64,000 nt of DNA from the NCBI GenBank assembly GCA_020726505.1, contig JAHLEZ010000052.1, positions 62,001 to 126,000 of the forward strand. The letters run 5' to 3'. Positions 35,879-47,692 of this stretch are shown here, in pieces; the first letter of the stretch is position 1, and every line of letters starts with the position of its first letter. The position numbers were made by a program, and so were the translations under genes. The notes under the pieces were generated by a model, which searched no databases, was not told the origin of the DNA, and saw nothing but the letters and a program-made list of their open reading frames with translations. This stretch comes from Leptodontidium sp. MPI-SDFR-AT-0119. Its lineage: Eukaryota; Ascomycota; Leotiomycetes; Helotiales; Leptodontidiaceae.

Positions 35879-38752
35879 TTACCGCCGACGCTTCACGGAT
35901 CCCGCCAGATTCGCAAGGTATCCTGTAACAGTGCTCAATATATTCCCCGTGTTTTGCAATGACTTTTGCTCCTCTGAGTCATGTTGTTCTTCCTCCAAGT
36001 CTGCCCAGTGAGTGTTGTACTTGCAGGCAATAACCCGCGCCGCCGGCGTGTAGCACTCAGGTCTTCTCCAACGTGATACATTCAGGATCCCGTCCGCATG
36101 GTTAAGAGGTTTCCCGGATTTCGAAAGTAGTTTGGGTGTAACCTGGGCTCCCTTTTCAAGCATGAGTTCAGCCAGAGCGTATGGACATATTGGTAAGGCA
36201 AGTTCCAGAATGCTAACTCCATTGCTGTCGACCGCGTTGGGATCTGCCCCGTAATTCAAGAACGTGGTAATGCAACGAGAAAGTGTATCATTCACTTTAG
36301 ATTCCGAATGGTGGAAGGGCTTAGCGCCATCGTAAAGGGATGAGAGCAAGCAATGAATTGCGGATCGTTCCGTGGCATCACCTTCCCGATGGCTCCAATG
36401 GTTTTTATAGCTCAACACGTTGGCATTGCCACCTCCTTCCACGAGAATAGCCAGCATTTCTAGATGCGAAATTACCAGATCTGAATTCTCTATACTGGAG
36501 CTGCATGCTATTGCTAGCGCTAGGTGTATTGCTGTGATCGGGCGTCGATTTACCGGTGTTTCCAAGTCCTGATCTATAGAGATAATGCTGTGCTCGTCTT
36601 CGTTATTGCCTTCTTCCTCATCCGCATCCTCGTCTCGATCCTTGGAGATAATGCTGTGATCGTCCTCGTTATTGACTTTTCCCTCATGCTCAGCCCCGTC
36701 TCGATATTCGGAGATAATGTTGTGCTCGTCCTCGTTATTGTCTTCTTCCTCATCCTCATCCCCTTCCTCATTTGTGTCTTCCTTACTACTGTCCATGTCG
36801 CTCTCTTTGTCGATTTTCTCGAGGCTCTGGCTGTTGGATCTGCCGAAATTCATAAGCTTGCCACAGTCGGGACCCACTTCGATCTCTAGTGCAATATTTG
36901 GATCAAAGCCGCTCCTGAGCAAGAATCGTGCGAAATCTTGCCATTGTTTTGGACTGTGATATACGAATGGATGTTCCTTCCAATCCGAACGCACATTTCC
37001 AATGAGCATGTAGAACAATAATTTGGGGCTTCGAGATACTTCTGAGTTCCTTGATATTTCGCGCTTGATTTCGCTTTCACTAAAACTGAACAATTCAACC
37101 TGCGTCGCGAATTCCAAAAGCGATGATGGCTTCAAAAGACCATTAACGTAAAGATTTCTGGATGTCAATGTTGGTTGTCGAGGGGAAACAACACTCCACC
37201 ATGTATCAAGCCAATTGTCTCCGCAGTGGGTGCGAATCGCCGCGTGGAATTCATGCATTATCGTAGAATTTGCTTTTTCAAAGACACATTCAAGCCTCAG
37301 ACCCCATACTATAAACTCGAGGACAGGGTCGACATGAAAGTGTGGGAAACTCTTTGGGCAAGTTGGTTCGACAAACCCATTTCCCGCCATGTGGAAGGGT
37401 TCGAGGCCCTCCCATCCTGGCCTATGTTTTCCTCTGAGTTAGAAAATGATGGCAAATCAGGCGAACTATACTTACGTAGAATCCATCTGCGTAATGAGTA
37501 GAATCAGAAGTCTCATCATCCGTTCCATACCAGCGACTGCCATCTCTTGGGTCGATTTCCCGTTCAACATGAAACTGTTTTGTGCATCTCCTATAAATGA
37601 CTTCACGGTTTGATGCACAAACTGCACACGAGATCCAGCTACCTCGAGAAGGCCACCAGAACAAGCTCTTATTCGCCTTTCCACTTCGCGCTTCCTTCTT
37701 TCATCATCAGCAGGTTTTAAACTAACCTCTTCAGTTGCTAAAGGATCTCTTTGAAATAGTTCCACTGCAAGGCAAAATAAAGGAAAATGTATGCCCCCAT
37801 TTCCATAGTCAGAGCATAATACGAGTTCGAGCATGCCCATCAGGATGTGTTGGTCATCCTTGGGAATATTCTCCATCATCCGCTTATAAAACTTTGGCAG
37901 GTCAGTTGGAAGGCCGGAGAGCAAAGAGCGCACATCTTCCATCGATTTTCCGTCACAGAGTGGTTGCCAGAGCTCGTCCAGAACAAGCGCAACCCATAGA
38001 AAAACACCCTCTGCTCTGTTGGTGATTTCGTCTACCACGGAACTAGTGTCGTCTCTGTTGCATCCTTCGAGTCTATCAGTGGCAAATTTCCTGATGTCTT
38101 CTTCTGTCCAATCCTGGATGGTGAAACTTGGGGTTTTATTCAGCAGTGAAGTGAAGGCATTCCAGGGTCGACTAGAGGCGCAGACCCGGATAATCAGTTT
38201 CTGATTATCAGATATATCCATTGGAGCAGCTAGTCGTTTCACAAAGCGAGCAATATCCTCACTACGACCGGAATACTCGTCTAGGGCGTCGATGAAAATA
38301 CAGATACAGCCTTCAATCTGCTGTTGACGAATATTATCCAACGCCTTCTCCAGTTGAGGGAATGTCCAGGGGCAAGCTGAGTTTTCATCAGAGTACGGTC
38401 GGTAGATATCTGCAACAGAATCCACCAGCCTAGGAACATCTGATAGTAACTGAAAGATGATTGATCGCAAGAGGCCATCAAATGACTTTTCAGTCTCAAC
38501 GCCTCTGGCATGGAAGAAAAATGCGGGTGTTGAAAGGATCGGTCGGCCTTGCTCAGAAAGGGCCTCTCGCGTGCGAGAATCGTTGAGCAAATACTTCATG
38601 AGTGTTGACTTTCCGGACCCTGGTTTCCCAGTGATCCAAAATAGAGTTTTGTTACTGTGAAGCCAGTCCACAAAGCCGGTTTGGGGGTTTTCAAATACCC
38701 AATCAAAAGTGTGAGTATGTGCAGTCGTGACTTCACCAACCCTTTCATTCAT
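35879..38752 (-). CDS. NACHT-ankyrin NLR-type STAND protein, at least 943 aa
   Basis: Exons are 38752-37476 and 37433-35879. The 42-bp intron (GTAAGT...CTCAG) joins ITQMDST to GKHRPGWEGLEPF in frame. A NACHT NTPase domain carries Walker A GKPGSGKST (residues 42-50) and Walker B CIFIDALDEY (151-160), with an ASSRPW sensor-like motif downstream. A winged-helix-like region ends near FVHQTVKSF, as in fungal NLRs. The C-terminal half holds a Glu/Asp-rich tandem repeat (about 660-720) and weak ankyrin repeats, e.g. FLNYGADPNAVDSNGVSILE. Such proteins act as intracellular signal or non-self sensors that oligomerise on nucleotide binding. The chosen ATG lies inside a conserved pre-NACHT segment: codons upstream (EICWSLKTAH) continue the frame. 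The true N-terminus is therefore probably further up, possibly in the hydrolase gene at 39073-40246. Confidence 0.85.
36570..36765 (-). repeat. Intragenic acidic tandem repeat (about 24-25 codons, 3 units)
   Basis: Three in-frame units begin NNEDEHNIISEYRDG, NNEDDHSIISKDRDE and NNEDEHSIISIDQDL. Their spacing keeps the reading frame, and the DNA copies are close (ATTATCTCC-type cores). They are preceded by a poly-Glu/Asp run. The repeat sits between the NACHT and ankyrin parts of the NLR-like protein and is likely to vary in copy number. Confidence 0.8.
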
Positions 38753-39072
38753 GTGAGCAGTCTTCAGGCTCCAGCATATCTCTAATGACCAATCAGCACT
38801 CGTAGCGTTAAAGACACTGATGAGTCTTACAAACCTTTCACAAGCAACTTTCGTTCTAGGTCAAGCCCTAACACATTTAAGTACTTTACGTCTTGTTAGA
38901 AAGGGAGACTCTATTACGTACTCGCTTCCTCCTTCGCAATTTCTAAATATTAATAAGCAAATCAACCTGTGGAGGGCATGAGCGAGTTTTACGAACCTTC
39001 TGCGAGTAATTTCTGTGCCTGTTCGTATCCTAGCACGTTTTAGATCTCTGGACTCTTGGAATCAAAGACATT
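38753..39072 (-). other. Gap between hydrolase and NACHT frames with exon-like traces
   Basis: On the minus strand there are two related decayed stretches, at about 39045-38960 (NVLGYEQAQKLLAEG) and about 38885-38825 (LNVLGLDLERKLLVKG). The second is followed by a possible 57-bp GTTTGT...TTAG intron, whose removal gives LLVKEICWSLKTAHMNER, leading straight into the NACHT protein. This supports coding sequence upstream of the annotated NACHT start. A continuous model from the hydrolase is not proven. Confidence 0.45.
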
Positions 39073-40246
39073 TCATTGCATACGGTCTAGCTCAACTTTG
39101 GCAATTCGGGTCTGAATTTCATCCAGATACTTAGACACCACACCCTTCACTTTGTTATAGCCCTCGTCATTTTTGTCACGGAACCTGCACATCATTATGT
39201 GGTTGGCGTTAATGAAGTCCCTTCCCTCCCTAGCATCGTCTAGCCGGGAGGAGTCATCGTCAACGATCTTGATGTGGGAATATAGTTAGCACAAGGTGCA
39301 GGAAAGGGGGCGGGGTTAAAGAAAACTACGAGGGCTAAAGCGGGGAAGGGAGTAAAAAGAAAATGGCACACCTTTCGGGATAGGGAATAAGTGCCTTTGA
39401 ACCCCTGGCCTTCCTGGAATGAGTATATCTTGAAGGCTCGATCATATAACATCCGCGCAAACTCCTCTCTGAGCAATGATAACATTTCCGCGTCAGGCTT
39501 GAGTGACCGTATGAGTGTATCCCTTGCATCAAATCCAGCTGCGACAGCGATATCCCTTGCCAGTACCCCCATTTGTGCATACGAGCTCCCGCGATGTGGC
39601 GTACCGAAGAAGATGATCGCATAAGTCGATTGGCATATATCGCGCAAGTCCTGATCCTCCTCCATCGCATTCTTAGAGCGAGAGAGGGCCTGTATTTATC
39701 AGACACGTCAATGCTTCTCCAGCTGAATTATGCTCTTGATACTAACCTGCTTTAGTATAATCCCACCTAGACTATGCACGAGAAAGATGATGGGTCGTTG
39801 GCGGCATCCTCGTCTTTGAACCTCCAGCGCACGCATAAGAGATTCGCCATGAGCAAGGATACCACTCTGGTTGGCGGGGCCCTTGAAGAACTTTGTCACT
39901 TTGGAATCGTATCCGTACGTTAGCACTCGAGCATTGGAGAAATCTTTAGCCAGAAGGTCCTTGGGCCAGAAAGGATGCGACTCTTCGTTGCTGGCCACCT
40001 CGGTCTGCTTCTTTCGAGAAAACAGCTTCCCCAACCCGCGCGCAGGTTTAGTGGGCTCTTTTCCAATCTCACCATATGTCCATGTATTCTTTGGGTGGCC
40101 CTGAATGCCGTGGACGAATACGAGGCTGTCAGATGCGGGTCAGCTCTCTGAATACACGATGAAGGTAGAATGACTGACTCGACAAAAGGGTCCACCCCCT
40201 CAGAGAGCACGGTAAACCCTTCGTCTCGGACGTTGACTTCATCCAT
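39073..40246 (-). CDS. Alpha/beta hydrolase of the fungal NLR N-terminal (SERAC1/DUF676-like) type, 319 aa
   Basis: Exons are 40246-40179, 40125-39747, 39689-39372 and 39267-39073. Introns are 53, 57 and 104 bp (GTCAGT, GTTAGT and GTGTGC donors, AG acceptors). Splicing restores DPFVDLVFVHGIQGHPKNTW, IILKQALSRSKNAMEE and SLSRKIVDDDSSRLDD. The oxyanion/His-Gly motif VFVHGIQGHP is at about residues 25-35, the nucleophile elbow VHSLGG has Ser141, and FFGTPHRGS lies in exon 3. This family includes putative lipases/esterases, and in fungi it often forms the N-terminal effector part of NACHT or NB-ARC proteins. A NACHT-ankyrin frame follows about 320 bp downstream on the same strand. The stop TGA at 39075-39073 lies right behind CC|GTATGC, a good splice donor, so the annotated end may be an unspliced read-through and the locus one long NLR gene. 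Confidence 0.75.
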
Positions 40247-40898
40247 CTAATGTCGCTGTTGGATGGCTAGCCTCAGAAATGGATGATGAGAAGCGTGGAG
40301 AAGGGCTGCAACCCAAAGTTGTGCAAGCTGAAGTAGAGCAGGCTGCGTCGCCGAACACTCGGCAAGTTAAATGACGTGGACCTATCAAAGCATTGACATC
40401 CTAGGGAGAGGCTAATCAGTTTTAGGTGCCCGGGGCATGCCTCTGGACGATTGGAGAAGAAGCAAATACCTCAAAATGGAGTGGAGGGAGGGAGCGACGC
40501 GATTAACCAATCAACAACCACCTTTCGCGCCTGAAAAATGTGGCTTGTCTCGCTCTGACGGCCTCAGGCAGGAAATATGCGCCAGCGTGAGAGGCCCAGA
40601 ATATCAGACGTGCGCCTTCTTGACAACCCACCTTCGACATTGTGCCATCGATCCAGCCTTATACTACTATAGCTTCTTGAGCTTAATAATAACGTCGCTT
40701 GGATAAAAGTCGCCAGACCTCAGGTCAAGCGAGCACCGCCTTTCATCTTATCTCGAGCTGGGCAAAAGCATTCATTTGTGAAATTTTCCGACGTTTGAGG
40801 CCAGTGCTTCGTTCATACGGAGGTCGCCGCAAAAAGTCATGAGACTCTTGGCGCCAAGACATGCCAGCGCATCGCTGAGAGGGGCTGTAAATGTAATA
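40247..40898. other. Upstream region of the hydrolase/NLR locus
   Basis: Normal-composition DNA that should contain the minus-strand promoter. Small frames exist (for example plus 40437-40706, 89 aa) but have no recognisable domain or conserved motif. I do not call them genes. Confidence 0.4.
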
Positions 40899-43538
40899 GA
40901 CCACCACACTTTCGCTCTCCGCGAAAGTGGGAGAAAGCGAGTTGTCCCCGGAAAGCGAGTTGTCCTCGCTCGGTATCTTCCGCCTCACTAATTTTGGTGT
41001 AAACCCCACTAAATCTTCCCCCTTAATTAATGTACTCCTTGGACAAATACACATTTACTTGTAATTGATTTCCTTTAAATATTATTTCGCTTAATTAAGG
41101 ATGGCTAGAATTAGACGATTTCTAGTCAGTATTATTGAGAGCGCTTTGTTAGAGCCAAATAAGATTGATTTAGTTATTAAATGGCTTCAAGAGAACCCCG
41201 GTATATAACCTCACGAAGCTACTATTATTTAGAAGATTTAAAGGCTAAATTCGTTACGAAAGAAGTGGAAAAGGATTAGGGTTAAACAAGAGAAGTTATA
41301 GAGTGGCTAGATAATTTAATATAACGGGCAAAATAAGATGTTAACTCCGACACAAGAAGGTACTTTAATTAAGTATTATGTGAACTATATAATAAAGAAA
41401 GTAAGAGGAGTAACAAAAAGGTTACTTTTTGGTTGTATTATTTATCTACGAGAGTAAGATCACCTAAAGAGACTTACTTGGCGCTGGTTTTAAAGCTATT
41501 TACAATCGAATCTAAATCTTTATACGATTATAACGAAACTAATCGCTTTTTATTAAGTTAATATATATATAGAAAAGAACCTTTGGGAATAGTTACATAG
41601 AGAATACAAGCTTATATTAGCATTTTACAGTATAAAAGAAAAGGGAGATAGTAAGAGGATTTATAATATAAATAAGAAAGGAGTAAGAATTATTATGCCG
41701 GTAGGGCAAGAAATCGTGGTTCTTATCGGGATCAAGGAAATATATACTAGAGTCCTTGAAAATCGTATGTCTGTTACGATTATTAAGGCTATTTGTGTTA
41801 ATAGGACTATTATTTTACTTATAATTATCGTTTTAGGTACAATGATTATAGCTAATTAGTTCTCTAAAGAGATGACTAGATTAGAGAAACTCACGGTCTC
41901 TAAATCTGATTATAAAAATGACGGAATTATATTGGCTTAGTTAGCCTATTTTATTAAACATATAAATCAAACACTAGAATCTAAGTAAGTAATACTTCTT
42001 TTAGATAGATAGGTTTACTATAAGGCAACTCAGTTTATCTTAAAAGCAAATACTTATAAGATATAGCTCATTAAATTTCCATCTTATCAAACACACCTAC
42101 TTTAACTACTTAACGTAAGTTACTTTCGTACGTAGAAACAAAATTAATAATAATACTTATAAGACGCCATTCGATCGTTTAAGCCAAAGTATAACTTGTC
42201 ACACTTTCTTAGAGATTTACTAAAGATTCAGAACGCTACTTTCACAGTTCTGACTATTAAATATACTTTCCGCGATTCTAGTATATAGCCATTAAGCTTT
42301 AAACGAATCAAGTAAAAGGTCAAGGAGTATAGCCGAAAGACAAAGAAGGATTTAGAGTCTCTTAAGTACAGCGAGGTCTCAACTAACTTTAATATTAAGT
42401 CCGATACAAATAGTACTAAAGAGGACGACTAGACCTTACTTGCACTTCCCTTAGAATTAGCTGATCTAATAAAGCGTCGTATGCCTGAAACGTACGTAGA
42501 GTTGAGGCATACTTGAGAAGACCTAAACGAGAAGATTATAGCCGCTGTCTCTTCTCCTACTCGAGCTAATTTCTAATAGACTAAGTAAGCCAATAATTAA
42601 GCGTTATATCGTGTAAGTCTTAAAGAGGCTAAAGTACTTTAGGCACGTGTAATACAAGTAGAAGTTTATAAAAAGAAGCTCACTTCTCGTGTGAGTTTAC
42701 AAAAAGGTAGCTCTCTACTCGCATTTGTCGCATTACAAAAGACTTAAGCTAAGGAGATAAAAATACAGGAGAAAGTATATAAAAGTACTTATAGAAAACT
42801 TCGAGCTAAAATCAATAAGATTAAGAGAGAGCGATATGACAACGGGGTACTTAATCGGAAAGCTAAAAAAGTGAAGAGGAAAGAAGTATTAGTTCAAGAG
42901 GCTCTCTTAAAAGTAAGTACTATTACAGCTATTCTTATAGGGCTACTACTTTTAATCTAAGATTGTGAGAAGGCGCCATTTAACGAAGAGAAAGAGAGAG
43001 ATTATATGTGATTATTACTACTTTAAGACGCAATTACGCACGAGAAGTTAGCCTTAGAGGTAAAGACTAGAAAGACGTTAATTAATTACGCCGGGGATAT
43101 ATTAATTAACCCTTAAATCCTAGAAGTAGAGCGTACCTTTAGAATACGTTAAAACTTATTAGTAGTAATATAAATTAGATTATTTAACGATAGCGATATT
43201 AAAGATATAGTACTACTATCGTCGCCTTTAAGTAGATTAAATATAAAGGAAGAAATAAAAGAAGAAATAAGAGATTAAGATATTAGAGACAGAATAGCCG
43301 TATATAGATCCCAAGCTAAATCTGTGGCCTCAATTGACTCAATTTAAGGGCAGGACGACTTTGTACAATTCCACTAATTAGATAAATTAATGTCAAAAAA
43401 ATACACAAGAATTTAAGTGATCTTGACGTACGTAGTTGTCCTTTTTACTATATAAATTTAGGTGCGAGCGAGGACAACTCGCTTTCCGGGGATAACTCGC
43501 TTTCTCCTACTTTCGCGGAGAGCGAAAGTGTGGTGGTC
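40899..43538 (+). mobile_element. Pogo/Fot-like DNA transposon, 2.64 kb, complete ends, RIP-mutated
   Basis: Terminal inverted repeats of about 78 bp begin GACCACCACACTTTCGCTCT at 40899 and at the reverse complement of 43538. Near-identical subterminal words GAAAGCGAGTTGTCC occur twice in each end. Transposase traces run plus-strand from ATG 41101 (MARIRRFLVSIIESALLEPN) to about 42560. They include GRARNRGSYRDQ-like decay at 41700, the block KLIVSKSDYKNDGI-like text near 41900, LLDR in the second Asp region near 42000, and IKFPSYQTHLLQLLNVSYFR (the PPHTSH-LQPLDV box) near 42075. The Lys/Glu-rich tail extends to about 42950. Stops are numerous. The left flank ends TA and the right flank starts AA, so the TA target duplication is not perfect. 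Confidence 0.85.
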
Positions 43539-44600
43539 AACACCCACTATTAAATATCCTCCTTAATTAGTACAAGGAATCTAATTAGATTTCATTAAAT
43601 AAACTATCCAAAATGTCTTCCAATACTCGTTAATCTTAGTATAATATTAACACACGAATCTAAGCTCTCGCTCTTTTAAAGTATAACGCTTTTTAGCAGG
43701 TTATTACTGAAATCACTTCTCTTTTTAAACTAACTATCTTTCGATTATACTAAAACGTAATTAAAAGAGGCTATATGTTAAATAAAAGCAAAAAGCTAAT
43801 TTTAGTATATATTAAGAATACACCAAAATCAAGAAGACTCATAAAAGCTATAAAAGAAGTATACTAAAAAGTTAAAAGAATTATTACTAAAAACTCGATA
43901 ACTTAATCACTCTTAACTTAAGCGATTACAAATATCTTAGCTAATTCCAACCCTTTATATAAGGTCTTTACTTATACGATTTATAAAGTTTTACAAAACT
44001 TAAGATACGAGATATTCCGACTAAGCTAAAAACCTAGTCTTATAGTATCTGTAAAAGCTATATAATTAAAGTAGTATATAAATTATAAAAACTAGACTCT
44101 AAAAGACTAAAAATGAGTGATTTAGTCCGACGAAATATTTATAATAATAAAAGGTTAACGAGAAAGACTTTAGGTCTAACGGAAGTCGTTAAAAGCTTAT
44201 TATTTATATATAATTCGGCATTAATAAAAAGGTTTTAAGCAATTTATATTTTAAGGTTGTTTCTTATACGATAAAAACAGGCTATATTACATTTAAAAAG
44301 ATAAAACAAAAGCAAAAAAAGAAAAGGCCGAAAAGTAATTAAGAGAGCTGTCATATATACACGCACTTGTTTCCTCTGAGCCAAGGAGCCTAAGGACTAA
44401 TGTTAATGTGGGGGTATAATGAACTCTATTTGTCTTAATAATAGTAAGATATATTACGACTACGTATGTCCTCACACGCCAGTACTTTAGTGCCCCGCAC
44501 GAGACACCCCTTCTATATATATACTTCCCTTTAAACTTCTTAAAAGGCCAGAGATTAGTTCTAAATATATTTCTAAACCGCAATTCTACAAGTTTTGCCT
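43539..44600 (+). mobile_element. Tc1/mariner-type transposase relic
   Basis: A plus-strand frame with stops begins near 43612 (MSSNTR) with an HTH-like part. It continues with RRLIKAIKEVY, then KVLQNLRYEIFRLS. At about 44110-44290 it shows the Tc1-type block SDEIFIIIKRL (W-S-D-E, first catalytic Asp), SLLFIYNSALIKRF and LRLFLIR-KQAILHLK. This corresponds to the usual MFWGCFSYDKKGPCHIW region. Termini were not found. TA-rich codons and stops indicate RIP. Confidence 0.7.
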
Positions 44601-45358
44601 ACTATAACACTTAATACTTTACAAGCTAATCTCTTTACTTATAAGGAGATAGTACGAAGAAGTAGAGTAACAGTTCTTTATTTATTATATCTAGTAACGC
44701 TAGACCTTTAGGCAATACTTACTTAGGCGGTGTAACTCGTAACACGTTGTATCTAATAGTAGAATCTAATGATTCCCCTCTTATTAAGAATACTAAGGGA
44801 ATGTTTAACGGCGAAATAGCCCCGAACTCTTATAGTAAAAGTAATAGAGAATTATCTTATACTTATAGTTAACCTGCCTTTTCTCGCGAAGAGAAAAGTA
44901 AAGGTCGTGCCTTTATTAAAGAGGACTTAAATATGTCTGATTACGTAACAGATAATATAGTCTTCTTAATTCTTAATACTAATTCTGATCTTGCGGCTAT
45001 AGGCATCTCTACTAAAGAATAAATTAATTAGAAGTAACGCGAGCTCAAAGAGTAGATACGTTTATTAGTTGAATCTAAGGCGTAAGACGCGCGCGCGAAG
45101 GCTAAGCTGGCTTATTATGAGAATAATATTATTAGGCTTCGCCACCTTCGGGCCGTGTCTGTCGTTAATACAGATATACTAGTAGAGCGTCGAGCTGTCG
45201 AAGTAAGTCTTTTACGAACTCGTAACGCAATACTAGACTTTATAACAGCGTCCCTAATCAAGGACAATAATATGCCTCTAGTAGAGTGTAGCTTTAACTT
45301 AGTAATAGGGAATAATATACTAGGTTTATAATACCCGACCTTACGTCAAGGTATTATA
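44601..45358 (+). pseudogene. Unknown decayed frame, upstream part, split by an LTR element
   Basis: From about 44935 the plus strand reads MSDYVTDNIVFLILNTNSDL and then a charged, possibly coiled-coil region (RLRHLRAVSVVNTDILVERR) with few stops, ending with NMPLVECSFNLVIGNNILGL. I do not recognise the family. The segment is interrupted at 45358 by the insertion of the gag-only element with a TTATA duplication. Its continuation should be searched for after 47138. Confidence 0.35.
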
Positions 45359-47132
45359 TATTACGACAAGTATGCCTCGGCTAGGTCAGGGGTCCGGAAC
45401 AGGTCCGACTTCTGTCTCCCTATATATATATGGCTCCCTCCTATAAAGTAGCTCTATAGTTTGGTATTCTAAGTGTTAAGTCAACCTTTTACGTCTAAGG
45501 TTCTTGTGTCGTTATATTATACAAAACTCCTCTACGTGCGTCTAGAGTATCTGCTACTACTGCTACTGTCGCTACTATCCTTTTACTACTCGATTAGATT
45601 AGAGTCGTTAATTTTATCGTCGATACCACTTACTTTTACTTTCTACACGCATTCCCACTTATATACGACTCCTTTGTATCTAGCCTATTACCTCTAGTAC
45701 TTCACAATACTTCCGAATTAAACCTTCCTCCTTAATTCCTTTCCTTTCCTTTATTATAGACTTTTAATAACAACTATAAGTTCTCCGTTAATAATTTACT
45801 AACGAGCTTACTTATAAAGACTCTTAAATTAATACTCTCTCTTTAACAATCACTTCTTTATAAAGCTCATTAACCCCGCTTTAAGAGCAGATCCGAGCGC
45901 GATCTAAAGTGGCCCTCAAAGAGGCTTAAGCGTCGGCTCCCGAATCCTCCAAAGTTTAACGGCACTTAATTATATTACGACACTTGGCTAGCGTAACTTC
46001 AGCTCGTGCTTGGCGTCGATAGCGAAGTAATTAGCGATTCATAAGCTTAATTTGCCTTTGTGTACTTACGGCTTAATTCTGGACTAACTGCCCTTTGTCT
46101 AGAGCTCCTTAAATACGTTAACTTCACGAATACGTATAATTATTATTTGATCTTAAATTAACTTAATAAGTATAACGAAGTCGAAAACAAGGTTTAGCGA
46201 GCTAAGGCAAAGCTCTATAAGCTAGCCTAAACCGGCAATTTTTATAAGTTCCTGATTTCTTTTAAAGTAACACTTAGCGAAGTAAGAAGCTAGAATTAAG
46301 ATAATAAGAGGAAAATCGACACTTTACAGCTATGCCTTTCCGAGTACCTTAAGCGTAAGCTTTAAAAGTACGACGTATTAAGTACGACTCCTTTAAAGTA
46401 TCTTAAATTCGTTTCTTTTATAAGAGATATATATCGTAATTAACTTTCCTTACGGCTATATATACTCCCGGCAACTCCTCCGAAACAGGTCTAACTTAAT
46501 ATTACTCTTTATACGACCCTCAAAAGGCCGATAAAATAGACCTTTTTATAATTAACTTTATTAACGTAGCCTCTTACTTTTCCTTCCTTATAAGTATTAA
46601 TTATTCCCGCTACTTCTAATATAAATCGATTAATCACTACGTTTTTATCTATTTAATACCTCTACTACGTTCCGAATCTCCTTAAGAACCGGTCTAAATA
46701 CAAACGATTTAGCCCTAAGTCTAATTTTAGCTAGCTTAAGTTAATCGTATAATTTCTAAGGATATTACACGCTCTTCTCAGTTATTAGTTTATATATAAC
46801 GTTAACTTACGACTAATATAAGTAAATAATTATTAAGTTTAAAAAGAGAAGTTAATATTATAAGAGTTAATACTATACTTAAGACGCTTTTTAAATATAA
46901 GTATAAAAATAGTATCGAATTAGAGGAAGAGTGAGAAACACGAGGACGAGCTTCGGCTTCCTGAGGGGGTAGTGTTACGACAAGTATGCCTCGGCTAGGT
47001 CAGGGGTCCGGAACAAGTCCGACCTCTGTCTCCTTATATATATATATGGCTCCCTCCTGTAGAGTAGCTTTGTAGTTTTGTATTCTAAGTGTTAAGTCAA
47101 CCTTCTACGTCCAAGGTTCTTGTGTCGTTACA
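45359..47132 (+). mobile_element. Gag-only LTR retrotransposon (copy 2), 1.77 kb
   Basis: LTRs lie at 45359-45516 and 46973-47132 (TGTTACGACAAGTATGCCTC...GTGTCGTTACA; the left one starts TA and ends TA through mutation). They are flanked by exact TTATA duplications (45354-45358, 47133-47137). The interior is collinear with copy 1 at 28590-30383, including the decayed gag and the GAGGGGGTAG purine tract before the right LTR. The LTR 5' parts differ from copy 1 by rearranged short blocks, so these are two subfamilies. No pol domain is present. Confidence 0.85.
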
Positions 47133-47137
47133 TTATA

Positions 47138-47692
47138 GAGCCTAAGTTTCCCCTTCCCCTGGTTAACCCCCGGGCAGCCGCCGCTTTACCTACGGCAAAT
47201 AGTGTAACTTATAGGCTTAGTACGATGTCACTTATTTACTTAGACCCTAATACGCACATCTTATTAAAACATAACGTGAGCTAGGCGAAAGATAAGCGTG
47301 ATCGTGAAAAATGCCTTACTATTACGATCTCTAAAAGATATAAGGGGGAGAGTTTTAAAAGCTTGTGTAATTAAAAGAATACTTAAGAAGAGATTTTTAA
47401 AACTCACTTATATAATTATAATACGTATATTAACTAGGTGCGCGTCGTAGTAGTAAACATAAAGGGCGATCTATTAACTTATTAAGGTGATACGAAGTAA
47501 ACTATAAGTAGACTCGAAGGAATTTCGCTTATTTGAAACCACTTTATTAAGTTCTTAAAAGGGCTTTATACCTCTAAGGAAACTGAGAGTGCAGAAGTGA
47601 CAAAAAACTGTGAAATAGAGAATGATAGTGTGAATGATGATTCTATTGAGGGGGCATTTCTAGGTCTATATAACTACTTTGAGTACTAAGCT
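47138..47692 (+). pseudogene. Unknown decayed frame, downstream part
   Basis: After the insertion, traces such as YLDPNTHILLKHNVS, KDKRDREKCLTITISKRYKG and IKFLKGLYTSKETESAEVTK run to about 47680 with a handful of stops. They may continue the interrupted frame of 44935-45350. No family is recognised. Confidence 0.35.

Noticed and set aside
36524..36959. Hydrophobic plus-strand frames opposite the NACHT-ankyrin gene
   Set aside because: They are antisense shadows of the acidic Glu/Asp repeat, which reads as Ile/Val/Phe/Leu- or Ser-rich on the other strand.
40437..40706. 89-aa plus-strand frame upstream of the hydrolase gene
   Set aside because: No recognisable domain, and it overlaps the expected promoter region. 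Nothing supports coding.
40743..41054. 103-aa minus-strand frame
   Set aside because: It spans the terminal inverted repeat of the pogo element, and its repeated SEDNSLSGDNSLS text comes from the subterminal repeats.
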